A stretch of 64,000 nt of DNA from Ancylobacter polymorphus (lineage in GTDB: Bacteria; Pseudomonadota; Alphaproteobacteria; Rhizobiales; Xanthobacteraceae). The DNA lies in NCBI RefSeq assembly GCF_030813495.1, contig NZ_JAUSUI010000006.1, positions 404,914 through 468,913 on the forward strand, read 5' to 3'. Numbering within the stretch: position 1 is the first letter of the stretch; every line of letters starts with the position of its first letter. Below, in pieces: positions 55,295 to 63,887 of the stretch. The notes beneath the pieces were generated by a model. The model searched no databases. It saw only the letters and a program-made list of their open reading frames with translations, and was not told the DNA's origin. Made by a program: the position numbers and the translations under genes.

Positions 55295-56182
55295 ATGGCG
55301 AGCGTGCACGATTTTGGCCGTCGCAAGTTTCCCCGGGCCGAGCTTCTGTTCAGTTCCGCGCGGCGCAATTGGTCGGGGATGGCGGCCGAGATCCGCAACC
55401 ATCCGGCGGGCGAGATACCGCCGCCCGTTCCGCAACAGATGGAAATCACTCTGGCCCTGCGCGGCGCGGAGGGCGCGCGGGTGCAGCGCCGGGCGAGCGG
55501 GGAACTTCAGGACACGGCAGTACGGCGGGGCACGGTATGGCTCTGCCCTATCGGGGTCGTCGAGGATTCCATCCGCATCACCGACGACTTGCAGGACGTG
55601 CTGCACATCTATATCGGCCGCGAGGTGTTCGCCGACATGTCGCGCGACCTCTCGCGCCCGGTGGCGCCGGAAGAGATCGCCTATCGCGCGGATGTCGACG
55701 ACGATTTTCTCCGGCAGGTCGGCTTCCGCGTTCAGGCCGAGCTGGAACAGGAAAGCTCGGCCGGCCGGCTGCTGGTCGACAGCCTGACCCGCGCCCTCGC
55801 GGCGCATCTCGTCTCGCTCTATGCGGGCGAGCGGCGCCCGCCGCCGGGCGACGTGTCGCTCGACCGCAACCGGCTGCGCCGTGTCATCGACTACATCAAC
55901 GACAACATCGAATCCGAACTGCTGCTGGCCGAGCTTTCGGACATTGCCTGTCTGAGCGTGCATCATTTCGCCCGCGCCTTCCGTTCCGCCATGGGCGTGC
56001 CGCCGCACCGCTTCATCAGTTCTCTGCGGGTGGAACGGGCGCAGGATCTGCTGCTGCACAGCGATTTCAGCCTGGCGGAAATCGCCCATGCCTGCCGCTT
56101 CTCCTCGCAATCGACCTTCACGCGGGCTTTTCGCCGCCATGTCGGCGTCTCCCCCGGCGAGTTCCGGCGCGGGGCGAAGTGA
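55295..56182 (+). CDS. AraC-family transcriptional regulator
   Basis: 295 residues with an N-terminal cupin-like sensor region (about residues 25-170) and a C-terminal double helix-turn-helix (ELLLAELSDIACLSVHHFARAF, then SLAEIAHACRFSSQSTFTRAFRRHVGVSPGEFRR). The second helix is a textbook AraC signature. It is divergent from the giant kinase gene and 358 bp upstream of the molybdenum hydroxylase genes on the same strand, so it is the best candidate for their activator. Confidence 0.9.
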   Translation: MASVHDFGRRKFPRAELLFSSARRNWSGMAAEIRNHPAGEIPPPVPQQMEITLALRGAEGARVQRRASGELQDTAVRRGTVWLCPIGVVEDSIRITDDLQDVLHIYIGREVFADMSRDLSRPVAPEEIAYRADVDDDFLRQVGFRVQAELEQESSAGRLLVDSLTRALAAHLVSLYAGERRPPPGDVSLDRNRLRRVIDYINDNIESELLLAELSDIACLSVHHFARAFRSAMGVPPHRFISSLRVERAQDLLLHSDFSLAEIAHACRFSSQSTFTRAFRRHVGVSPGEFRRGAK

Positions 56183-56540
56183 CGCGAGGCTAGGCTAGGC
56201 TTGGAACCCCGGCACAGGGCAGAGCCGGGAGAAACCCGCCCGCTGCGTATTTCGTCGCCTTGCCGTAGATTGACGAGAGCAAGCCGGAGGTCCCGGGCGC
56301 GGCCACGATCAGACGGCCTTGCCGCAGCCGCAGCGCGCGCCGCGATGTTGACTCGAGAGCGCTTCTAAGATGATCTGATGGTGCTGTGGGAAGGCCGGAA
56401 TAAGCAATACATGCAGGATCCCGGTTTTCGCGGCGGGCTCTGCGCGTTCCAAATGGATAAACGTCCAAATGACGCTTATCTAAATACCTATTTTGATGTA
56501 GTTTTGCATGTTTGCGCAGTGATGACCTGAAAGAACAACT
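56183..56540. other. Intergenic region upstream of the molybdenum hydroxylase operon
   Basis: About 360 bases without a supported gene. The first half is GC-rich with a small TAGGC repeat right after the AraC stop. The second half (from about 56395) is AT-richer and contains ATACCTA near 56483, a half of the palindrome seen upstream of ydeP. It probably carries the promoter of the downstream operon; no clear -35/-10 pair stands out. Confidence 0.5.
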
Positions 56541-59309
56541 ATGCGACCCTCGCGCCGCGATTTTCTGAAGCTGGCTTCGGTCTGCGGCATTTCGCTTTCC
56601 GTCTCTCCGGTCGCGAGCGCTGAGGTTCCAGACGTCGCAGCGCGCGAAACACTTCCGGGTCGTGGCGTCTCGCACCCTGCCCTGGGCCGCGTCGACGGCG
56701 TCGCCAAAGTCACCGGCGGCAAGCTTTATGCCGCCGATTTCCGGGCCGCCGATCTGCCGGGATGGCCGGCCACGACCCACCATGCGCTGCTGGTGCGCGC
56801 GCCGGATGCCACGCATCTCTATGAAGGTCTGGATCTGGCGGCACTCCCGCCCGAGGCGACGCCCACGCTCGTGGTGACGGCGGAAGATATCAAGCGGATC
56901 GGCGCGCGTGTTCCGGAGTTCTATGCCGGCGACCTGTTCTGCCCGGTCGGCACCACGCCCCTCTATCTCGGCCAGCCCGTCGCGTTGCTGCTGTTCGAGA
57001 CCTTCGATGCCTATGATGTCGCGCGCGTCGCTTTCCGAGACGGCAACCTCCTGAAGTTCGGCAAAGAGACCGGGCCACGGACGGGGGCAAATTATGGCGC
57101 CTTTCGCTTCACTCGTGTCGCCGGTGCTGAACCCGGTGCGCCGGACATCTACTCGCCGCTCCAGGAAGGCTGGATCAGCCCCGGTTTCGTCGACAGCGGT
57201 TCGGGCCGGCCGATCTGGCGGGTGTTGCCGGATGAAAAGGGGCCCGACTATGTCAAAGGCGCTGCCTATGGCGAGGCGATCCGCGCTGAACTCGAGGCCG
57301 TCAATCCGTCGGTGCTGACGCTTGACCGTTCATTTGCGACGCAATCGGTCGATCCGATGTTTCTTGAACCGGAAACCGGGCTTGCCTGGTACGACCCGGC
57401 GGCGAAGAAACTCGACATGGTCATTGGCGTGCAGTCGCCCTTCGAGGCGGCGGAGGCAGTGGCCCATCTGCTCGGCGAAGTGCAGGCCGACCATAAACCC
57501 GGCGCGGTCAACACGCGCTTCTGCTATGTCGGCGGTGGTTTCGGGGGGCGGGACCATACGCCCTTTCCGCTCTATGTCGCGCTGGCGGCACTGTTTTTTC
57601 CCGGGCGCCCGGTGCGGCTCGCCCATGACCGGTTTCAGCAGTTCCAGGGCGGGGTGAAGCGCCACGCGTTCAAGATGCGGTCGCAGATCGGCGTCGATCG
57701 CAAAAGCGGCCTTATCACCGCCTTTGCGGCCGATCATGTGCTCGATGGCGGCGGTCTGGCGAACTATTCCGTGAGCGTTGCGGTGGTAGGGGCCACCGGC
57801 GCCATCGGCATGTATGCCATTCCCAAGGTCGACGTCACGACCGTTGCCGAGCATACGCGCGGCGTCACCGCCGGCTCGATGCGCGGCTACGGCACGCTGC
57901 AGACGATGACGGCGCTTGAAACACTGGTGGATGAAGCCTGCACGGCGCTTGCGCTCGACCCTATCGAGTTCCGCCGGAGGAACGCGCTCAAGGTCGGGGC
58001 GCGCACGATGACCGGCAATCCTTATTCGGTGTCGGTCCGCGCACCTGAAATTCTCGACAAGCTGCAGACACAGGCGATCTGGAAAGATCGGGCCAGGGAG
58101 AAGGCGGCGGCACGCAGCGGATTCCTCATCGGCACCGGCGTCGCGTGCGCCGCGAAAGACTACGGCACCGGCGCGGACTGCTCGCTCGGCGCCGTCTCGA
58201 TCGACCCGCAGGGGCGCGTCTCGATCAATAGCGACGCGGTCGAGATGGGCAACGGTATCGGCACGGCACTGGCGAACCGGGTCGCAACCCATATCGGTGC
58301 GATTGCCGACGAAGTGACCGTCGCGCAGATCGACGTGTTCGACGAACTCGAACTTGTGACCTCGGGCGATCCCTATTCGATTTCGCAGGCCGATCAGGAT
58401 CAGGCCGCGCGCGACCCGCATTGGGTGCCGGCCATCTCATCCGCCACCAGCGCCTCCATCGGCGCTCATGTCGGCACGCAGGCGGCGGCGGAGGCCGCCC
58501 GTGTGGTGTTCCGCTTCGGCCTATGGCCGGCGGCGCTGGCGCTGTGGGGCGTCGCGCCCCGTGATCCGCGCGCCGAGCGATGGACCGAGGCCTATTGGCA
58601 GGGCGAGACGCTGCTGTTCTCGGGTCTCCCGCCGCTTCCACTGAAGGCCCTTGCGGCGAAAGCTCACGAACAGGGGGGCGTGACCGGCGCGATGGCGCAC
58701 GCCTTCTCGCGCTGGGCCTGGGCGGAAGCGACCTTTGCGCTCCCCGAGGGCGAGTGGAGCGCCGAGATCGATGCGCTGGCCGTGCGGCGCGGCAGCGGCG
58801 GCTATCAGCGTCTTGACCGCAAGGCGGTGGCCTTCCCGCCGGCGGACTATAATCGCATCGGCACCGCCTTCGCCTCGATGTGCGGGACATCGGTGCGGAT
58901 CGAGATCGAGCGCGCGACCGGCAATCTGCGGATCGCCAAGGCGTATAGCGTGCTTGAATGCGGCAAGACCCTGGTTCCGGAGGTCGTTCTCGGCCAGGCG
59001 CAGGGTGGCTTCGCCATGGGCGTTGGCTATGCGCTGCTGGAGGATCTGCCGCCCTTCGAGGAGGGGCCGGGCAATGGCACGTGGAATCTCGGCCAATATG
59101 TCGTCGCGCGCGGTTCCGATCTGCCTCTGCACGATCTCGATATCGAGGTGCTGCCGCCGCTCGCTGCCAATGAGCCGCCCAAGGGAATGGCTGAGGTGGT
59201 GATGATCCCTGTCGTGCCGGCGCTGCTCAACGCGATCTTCGATGCGACGGGCCATCGTTTCTATGCGCTGCCGGTGACGCCCGCGATGATCAAGGGAGTT
59301 CTCGCGTGA
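56541..59309 (+). CDS. Molybdenum hydroxylase large subunit, Tat-exported (isoquinoline oxidoreductase type)
   Basis: 922 residues. The N-terminus RPSRRDFLKLASVCGISLSV is a Tat signal (RRDFLK), so the folded cofactor-loaded enzyme is exported. The body has two aldehyde/xanthine dehydrogenase molybdopterin-binding regions, for example TRFCYVGGGFGGRDHTPFPLY, GSMRGYGTLQTMTALE and a late PKGMAEVVMIPVVPALLNAIF containing the conserved Glu region. The layout with separate 2Fe-2S and cytochrome subunits and no flavin subunit resembles isoquinoline 1-oxidoreductase or aldehyde oxidases. It hydroxylates or oxidises an unknown substrate. It overlaps the small-subunit start by 4 bp. Confidence 0.88.
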   Translation: MRPSRRDFLKLASVCGISLSVSPVASAEVPDVAARETLPGRGVSHPALGRVDGVAKVTGGKLYAADFRAADLPGWPATTHHALLVRAPDATHLYEGLDLAALPPEATPTLVVTAEDIKRIGARVPEFYAGDLFCPVGTTPLYLGQPVALLLFETFDAYDVARVAFRDGNLLKFGKETGPRTGANYGAFRFTRVAGAEPGAPDIYSPLQEGWISPGFVDSGSGRPIWRVLPDEKGPDYVKGAAYGEAIRAELEAVNPSVLTLDRSFATQSVDPMFLEPETGLAWYDPAAKKLDMVIGVQSPFEAAEAVAHLLGEVQADHKPGAVNTRFCYVGGGFGGRDHTPFPLYVALAALFFPGRPVRLAHDRFQQFQGGVKRHAFKMRSQIGVDRKSGLITAFAADHVLDGGGLANYSVSVAVVGATGAIGMYAIPKVDVTTVAEHTRGVTAGSMRGYGTLQTMTALETLVDEACTALALDPIEFRRRNALKVGARTMTGNPYSVSVRAPEILDKLQTQAIWKDRAREKAAARSGFLIGTGVACAAKDYGTGADCSLGAVSIDPQGRVSINSDAVEMGNGIGTALANRVATHIGAIADEVTVAQIDVFDELELVTSGDPYSISQADQDQAARDPHWVPAISSATSASIGAHVGTQAAAEAARVVFRFGLWPAALALWGVAPRDPRAERWTEAYWQGETLLFSGLPPLPLKALAAKAHEQGGVTGAMAHAFSRWAWAEATFALPEGEWSAEIDALAVRRGSGGYQRLDRKAVAFPPADYNRIGTAFASMCGTSVRIEIERATGNLRIAKAYSVLECGKTLVPEVVLGQAQGGFAMGVGYALLEDLPPFEEGPGNGTWNLGQYVVARGSDLPLHDLDIEVLPPLAANEPPKGMAEVVMIPVVPALLNAIFDATGHRFYALPVTPAMIKGVLA

Positions 59310-59824
59310 CGATGTTGTCGCTGACGATCAATGGTCGCGCGGTCGGCCCGCTGGATGTTCGCCCGGACCTGTCGATGAACGACTTCCTGCGCGAAAGGCT
59401 CGGCATGACCGGCACCAAATTCGGCTGCGGGGCGGCGCAGTGCCTGAGTTGCGCCGTGATCGTCGATCTCGACGACGGCACCAGCGTGACAAAGCCAACC
59501 TGTGTCGCCCCGGCACTCGATTTCAACAAGCAGAAGATCCGGACCGTGGAAGGCCACGCCGTCAATGGCGTCCTGACGCCGCTGCAACTGAGCTTTGTCG
59601 AGCATTTCGCCTTCCAGTGCGGCTATTGCACCCCCGGCTTTCTCAATGAGGGGCAGGTGCTGCTGGAGCGGCTGGAAAGGGAGAAAGTGGCGCGCGAAGA
59701 TCTCGAGCGCACCATCATGGAGGCGCTGGACGGCCATATCTGCCGTTGCTCCGGCTATGTGAAATATCATCAGGCGGTGCGCGATGTGATCCTTGCCGAT
59801 CCTTCCCGCTTCCTCACGGCGTGA
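59306..59824 (+). CDS. Molybdenum hydroxylase 2Fe-2S subunit
   Basis: 172 residues. The plant-type 2Fe-2S site is FGCGAAQCLSCAVIVD with the preceding Cys-rich loop, and the second site is FQCGYCTPGF plus HICRCSGYVKY. These are the standard small-subunit motifs of the xanthine oxidase family. There is no signal peptide, so it is probably co-exported with the Tat-tagged large subunit. GTG start overlapping the large-subunit stop. Confidence 0.93.
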   Translation: MTMLSLTINGRAVGPLDVRPDLSMNDFLRERLGMTGTKFGCGAAQCLSCAVIVDLDDGTSVTKPTCVAPALDFNKQKIRTVEGHAVNGVLTPLQLSFVEHFAFQCGYCTPGFLNEGQVLLERLEREKVAREDLERTIMEALDGHICRCSGYVKYHQAVRDVILADPSRFLTA

Positions 59825-59832
59825 CAGCGGCC

Positions 59833-60465
59833 ATGACAATGAACCGGCGCCATCTGCTGTTTTTGGGGACGGTTTTGACGGTCAGCGTGCTGACGGTCGG
59901 CATCGCCAGCCGGAACGGGCTGGCAACCCCGACCGACACACCGGCGAATGCGCTGGCACCACCTGAGAGCTTTGCGACGATCGCGGATCCCGCCGCGCGC
60001 TCGGCGGCTTATTTCACTGAACTCGGCAAGGTGCTGACCAGCCCGCGCTGCACCAATTGCCATCCGGCCACGGATCGTCCCCGGCAGGGCGACGCCAGGC
60101 GGCTGCATCAGCCGCCGGTCTATCGTGGCGTCGACGGGATGGGGCTCGCCAGCCTGCGCTGTTCCAACTGCCATGGTGGGGCGAATTTCGATCCGGCCGG
60201 GATGCCGGGTCATCCGGCCTGGCATCTCGCGCCCGCGGAAATGGCGTGGGAAGGCAGGACCGTCGCGCAGATCTGTGAGCAGATCAAGGATCCCGCCCGC
60301 AATGGCGGCAGGTCGCTGCAGGATCTGATCGAGCACATCGGCGACGACACGCTGGTCGGCTGGGCGTGGCATCCCGGCCCCGGACGTATGCCGGCACCGG
60401 GCACGCAGGCCGAAGCCAAGGCGCTGGTGATCGCCTGGGTCGAGAGCGGAGCCGCCTGCCCCTGA
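59833..60465 (+). CDS. Dihaem c-type cytochrome of the molybdenum hydroxylase
   Basis: 210 residues with an N-terminal signal or anchor (HLLFLGTVLTVSVLTVGIA). Two haem motifs, RCTNCHPA (about residue 73) and RCSNCHGG (about residue 110), are close together. Possible distal ligands include Met and His in MPGHPAWHL and the C-terminal WHPGPGRMPAPG. It follows the 2Fe-2S gene by 8 bp and likely takes electrons from it to the respiratory chain in the periplasm, replacing the usual flavin subunit. Confidence 0.85.
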   Translation: MTMNRRHLLFLGTVLTVSVLTVGIASRNGLATPTDTPANALAPPESFATIADPAARSAAYFTELGKVLTSPRCTNCHPATDRPRQGDARRLHQPPVYRGVDGMGLASLRCSNCHGGANFDPAGMPGHPAWHLAPAEMAWEGRTVAQICEQIKDPARNGGRSLQDLIEHIGDDTLVGWAWHPGPGRMPAPGTQAEAKALVIAWVESGAACP

Positions 60466-60710
60466 CACGCGACGGAAAGTCGAGTCCGGCAAGGGTGATC
60501 TCAGGACAACGCTTCGCGTCGCCTATCCCTAGCCGACGCGCTGGCGAACAGGATGCAGCCTGGGTGGGACGCTCGAGGCCGATCTGGCGAACGCCGGCGG
60601 AACGGCTGGCGAGCAACCGACAGGGCATCCACGGATCAAGATCGGTGCTGGAGAGGGCCGTACTCGCCGACCGAGCCACCCAGCCGGGTGTTCGCGGTTT
60701 TGTACGGAAG

Positions 60711-60785
60711 TGGCGCGCCCACGGGGAATCGAACCCCGGTTTTCGCCGTGAGAGGGCGACGTCCTGACCGCTAGACGATGGGCGC
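60711..60785 (-). tRNA. tRNA-Glu (CTC anticodon)
   Basis: Read on the minus strand, the gene begins GCGCCCA, has the D-arm GTCTAGCGGTCAGGAC, an anticodon stem TCGCC/GGCGA with loop CTCTCAC (anticodon CTC), T-arm GGGGTTCGATTCCCC and acceptor TGGGCGC followed by G and encoded CCA. All four stems pair. Total 75 bases with CCA. It reads toward the molybdenum hydroxylase operon, so its 3' end is at 60711. Confidence 0.95.
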
Positions 60786-60916
60786 ATCTAGGCAGGCCGG
60801 TCTCTTAGAGCGCTTTGCCGGCGGGATCAAGGGGGCGGGTGAAATGAGACGGTCTTTTCAACTGGCCTAAGCGTCATGCCCCCGTTCGGGGTCGGCGCCG
60901 CGCCGGGTGACGTTCT

Positions 60917-61255
60917 TCACGGCGTGCTGGCGAAACCGAGCACCCCACGCGGTGCGCGGGTCTCGAGATCGAACAGATGCGTCTCCACGCGCCCGTCACG
61001 CAGAACCGTCACAGCGATCAGGTCGCCGGAAATGACGGCCGCGCGCACCTCCGCACCCTTGGGCAACTGGATCGTGCCGGTGATTTCCGCCGGGGCGCTT
61101 TTCCTGCCGCTCATCAGCTTGTATCCGATGGCCCCGAAGACGGCGAGAAAGCCCAGAAGCATGATAAGCCCGGAAAAGGCGGCGAAGCGGCGCATGCGGC
61201 GCAGCACGCGCTCGGCCGCGGGGTCGAGCGTGTCGTCGGAATCAGGAGAAGTCAT
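60917..61255 (-). CDS. Small membrane protein (DUF6476-like)
   Basis: 112 residues. An acidic N-terminus (TSPDSDDTLDPAAERVLRRMRR) is followed by one membrane helix (FSGLIMLLGFLAVFGAIGYKLM) and a beta-rich domain with IQLPKGAEVRAAVISGDLIAVTVLRDG. It resembles short single-helix proteins found beside rluD in Hyphomicrobiales; no function is known. The ATG (61253-61255) overlaps by two bases the ATG of the divergent rluD-like gene (61254-61256). A Met at 61195 would be an alternative start. Confidence 0.7.
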   Translation of the reverse strand: MTSPDSDDTLDPAAERVLRRMRRFAAFSGLIMLLGFLAVFGAIGYKLMSGRKSAPAEITGTIQLPKGAEVRAAVISGDLIAVTVLRDGRVETHLFDLETRAPRGVLGFASTP

Positions 61256-62297
61256 GCCGGCACCGGAACTCAACGAGGAGATGGACGACGACGCGCCGGA
61301 GGCGGTCGCGAGCCGCGTCGATATCACCGTCGGGCCGGAGGATGAAGGGCTTCGCCTTGATCGCGTGCTGGCGCGCCACCTGCCGGAACTCAGCCGCACC
61401 CGCCTGCAGGCATTGATTGCCGAGGGGAGGGTGCGTCGCGGTGACCAGCCGGTGACCGGCGGATCGGCCAAGGCGATCGCCGGTGAGAGCTACAGCGTCG
61501 AGGTTCCAGAGCCGGAGGACGCCACGCCGGCCGCGCAGCACATTCCGCTCGCGATCGTCTATGAGGACGATCATCTGATCGTCGTCGACAAACCCGCCGG
61601 CATGGTGGTGCACCCCGCCCCGGGCAGCCCGGACGGCACTCTGGTCAATGCGCTACTGTTCCATTGCGGCGCCAGCCTGTCCGGCATTGGCGGCGTGCGC
61701 CGGCCCGGAATCGTCCATCGGCTCGACAAGGACACGTCGGGCCTGCTCGTTGTTGCCAAGAACGACCGTACGCATAAGGCGCTCGCCGCCCAGTTCGCCG
61801 ATCATGGCCGTACGGGGCCGCTGGAGCGCGCCTATCTCGCTTTCGTCTGGGGCGCGCCGGATCTGCCCAGCGGGACGGTGGACGCCCCGCTCGCCCGCCA
61901 TCCCGTGGCGCGGGAGCGCATCGCGGTACGCAACAGCGGGCGCTTCGCCATCACCCATTGGCAGCGCCTCGCGGCGTACGCGGACACGCTCGGCCGTCCA
62001 ATCGCCACGCTGGTGGAGTGTCAGTTGGAAACCGGCCGGACGCATCAGATTCGCGTGCATATGGCTCATATCGGCCATCCCCTGCTCGGCGACGCGCTCT
62101 ATGGCGTTGGTCAGCGCACGCGCGCGAGCCGCCTTCCCGAGGCGGCGCGAGAAGCGCTCGACGGGCTCGGCCGGCAGGCGCTGCATGCGGCCCGGCTCGG
62201 CTTCGAGCATCCCGCCACGGGCGAAGTCCTGTCGTTCGAAAGTCCTCTGCCGGCGGACCTTGCCCGCCTTGAGGAGGCGCTCGCGGCCGGCAGTTGA
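61254..62297 (+). CDS. RluA/RluD-family 23S rRNA pseudouridine synthase
   Basis: 347 residues. An N-terminal S4 domain (GLRLDRVLARHLPELSRTRLQALIAEGRVRRG) precedes the catalytic domain with VDKPAGMVVHPAPG and the catalytic Asp in RPGIVHRLDKDTSGLLVVAKND. ETGRTHQIRVHMAHIGHPLLGD is the family C-terminal motif. It isomerises uridines, most likely in 23S rRNA. The ATG at 61254 has CAGGAGA upstream, which lies inside the divergent gene; the longer open frame upstream is shadow. Confidence 0.92.
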   Translation: MPAPELNEEMDDDAPEAVASRVDITVGPEDEGLRLDRVLARHLPELSRTRLQALIAEGRVRRGDQPVTGGSAKAIAGESYSVEVPEPEDATPAAQHIPLAIVYEDDHLIVVDKPAGMVVHPAPGSPDGTLVNALLFHCGASLSGIGGVRRPGIVHRLDKDTSGLLVVAKNDRTHKALAAQFADHGRTGPLERAYLAFVWGAPDLPSGTVDAPLARHPVARERIAVRNSGRFAITHWQRLAAYADTLGRPIATLVECQLETGRTHQIRVHMAHIGHPLLGDALYGVGQRTRASRLPEAAREALDGLGRQALHAARLGFEHPATGEVLSFESPLPADLARLEEALAAGS

Positions 62298-62341
62298 GGA
62301 GCGCCGCCTCAACGTATCGTGACCCCGTAACGCCTTGCGCT

Positions 62342-62371
62342 TTCGCAAATTCGGCTTCTTCCTGCTATTAT
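62342..62371 (+). promoter_or_regulatory. Candidate rpoH promoter
   Basis: TTCGCA (62342-62347) and TATTAT (62366-62371) with 18 bp between, followed by AAATT, lie about 80 bp before the rpoH start in an AT-richer stretch. A weak -35 and pattern-only evidence make this tentative. Confidence 0.3.
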
Positions 62372-62448
62372 AAATTCGAGGCCGGCTGACAAGCGGCCGC
62401 ATGGCGGTCGCCCGCTGATGGGGACCGCGAGAGAAGGAGGGTGCAGTC

Positions 62449-63360
62449 ATGGCCCGTTCCGCTATGAGCCTACCGTCCGCCGAAGGTGGCCTGAGCCGCT
62501 ACCTCGCGGAAATCCGCCGGTTCCCGATGCTGGAGCCGCAGGAAGAATATATGCTCGCCAAGCGCTGGCGCGAGCATGAAGACCCGGAAGCCGCTCACCG
62601 TCTCGTCACCAGCCATTTGCGGCTCGTGGCCAAGATCGCCATGGGCTATCGCGGCTACGGCCTGCCGATCTCCGAGGTGATTTCGGAGGGCAATGTCGGC
62701 CTGATGCAGGCGGTGAAGCGCTTCGAGCCCGACAAGGGCTTCCGCCTCGCCACCTATGCCATGTGGTGGATCAAGGCATCGATCCAGGAGTACATCCTGC
62801 GCTCGTGGAGCCTGGTCAAGATGGGCACCACGGCGGCGCAGAAGAAGCTTTTCTTCAATCTGCGCAAAGCAAAGAGCCAGATTTCCGCGCTGGAAGACGG
62901 GGATCTTCGTCCCGACCAGGTGCAGCAGATCGCGACCAAGCTCGGCGTTACCGAGCAGGAAGTGATCGAAATGAACCGGCGTCTTGGCGGAGACGCTTCT
63001 CTGAACTCACCTCTTCGCGGTGATGTCGAGGGGGGCGGGGAGTGGCAGGACTGGCTGGCGGATGATCGGGACAGTCAGGAGTCCGTTCTCGTCGAGCATG
63101 AAGAGATGGACAACCGCCGCAGCGCACTCTCGGGCGCGCTTTCCGTGCTCAATGAGCGGGAGCGGCGCATCTTCGAGGCGCGGCGGCTGTCCGACGACCC
63201 GATGACGCTGGAAGACCTCGCCGCCGAGTTCGGCGTGTCGCGCGAGCGCGTGCGGCAGATCGAGGTGCGCGCCTTCGAGAAGGTGCAGAAGGCGGTCATC
63301 GACCGCGTGCACCAGATGGAGACGGCGCCGATGCGGCAGGATCATTCCCCCGCCATGTGA
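62449..63360 (+). CDS. rpoH: RNA polymerase heat-shock sigma factor
   Basis: 303 residues. Region 2 includes SEGNVGLMQAVKRFEPDKGFRLATYAMWWIKASIQEYI. The RpoH box QKKLFFNLRKAKSQ (about residue 132), unique to sigma-32, follows. Region 4 reads LNERERRIFEARRL with GVSRERVRQIEVRAFEKVQ as DNA-binding helix. It directs transcription of heat-shock genes. The ATG at 62449 has GGAGGG upstream. A strong terminator follows. Confidence 0.96.
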   Translation: MARSAMSLPSAEGGLSRYLAEIRRFPMLEPQEEYMLAKRWREHEDPEAAHRLVTSHLRLVAKIAMGYRGYGLPISEVISEGNVGLMQAVKRFEPDKGFRLATYAMWWIKASIQEYILRSWSLVKMGTTAAQKKLFFNLRKAKSQISALEDGDLRPDQVQQIATKLGVTEQEVIEMNRRLGGDASLNSPLRGDVEGGGEWQDWLADDRDSQESVLVEHEEMDNRRSALSGALSVLNERERRIFEARRLSDDPMTLEDLAAEFGVSRERVRQIEVRAFEKVQKAVIDRVHQMETAPMRQDHSPAM

Positions 63361-63385
63361 CAGCGCCTCTGGCTGAAACAGTGTG

Positions 63386-63419
63386 AAACCGCCCGGCGGC
63401 CGACCGGGCGGTTTTCTTT
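63386..63419 (+). terminator. Rho-independent terminator after rpoH
   Basis: An 11-bp perfect stem, AAACCGCCCGG paired with CCGGGCGGTTT around a 7-base loop (CGGCCGA), is followed by a T-rich run. It begins 26 bp after the stop codon. Confidence 0.88.
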
Positions 63420-63431
63420 TGCCGCAAGATC

Positions 63432-63887
63432 TTACGCCGGAAGCGGTGCTTCCGTCACATCCGCCATCGCCGCGCCCGACAGCGTCGCCGCGGCGCGGAC
63501 ATCGTGCGAGAGCACGTCGCGAATGCTGAGCACGCCGACCAACTGGTGCTCCTCCATGACGGGGAGATGGCGCACATGGTGCTGCTCCATCAGCGCGCGG
63601 ACATGGTCGACACTGTCGTCCATGCGGCAGGAAATCATGTTGCGCGACATCAAGTCGCCGACGGGCAGGCGCAGCGCCGCCGCGCCGCGCTCGGCGATGG
63701 CGCGCACAACGTCGCGTTCGGAGAAAATACCGACCACGGTGACGCCTTCCGAGCCGCAGGCATCCTTCACCACCACGGCGCCGATCCGCTCGCGGTTGAG
63801 TAAAGTTGCTGCCATTTCAACGGTTTCGCCCATCCGAACAGTCGGCACGCGGGCATTTTTGAGCTTCATGAGATCGGCGACAAGCAT
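63432..63887 (-). CDS. CBS-domain pair protein
   Basis: 151 residues with two CBS domains: VADLMKLKNARVPTVRMGET to VGIFSERDVVRAIAERG, and VGDLMSRNMISCRMDDSV to LVGVLSIRDVLSHDV. The pair normally forms a Bateman module binding AMP, ATP or NAD derivatives. No effector domain is attached, so it may act on a partner. The ATG at 63887 has AGAGGGA upstream; the longer frame lacks similarity. It is convergent with rpoH, separated by the terminator. Confidence 0.88.
   Translation of the reverse strand: MLVADLMKLKNARVPTVRMGETVEMAATLLNRERIGAVVVKDACGSEGVTVVGIFSERDVVRAIAERGAAALRLPVGDLMSRNMISCRMDDSVDHVRALMEQHHVRHLPVMEEHQLVGVLSIRDVLSHDVRAAATLSGAAMADVTEAPLPA

Noticed and set aside
60466..60710. Possible attachment site or degraded gene between the cytochrome and tRNA-Glu
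   Set aside because: No repeat of the tRNA 3' end and no recognisable protein fragment was found; it looks like plain spacer.
60366..60767. Plus-strand open frame with a protein ending in HGESNPGFRRERATS
   Set aside because: Its 3' part is the antisense of tRNA-Glu, a classic false protein, and its 5' part overlaps the dihaem cytochrome gene in another frame.
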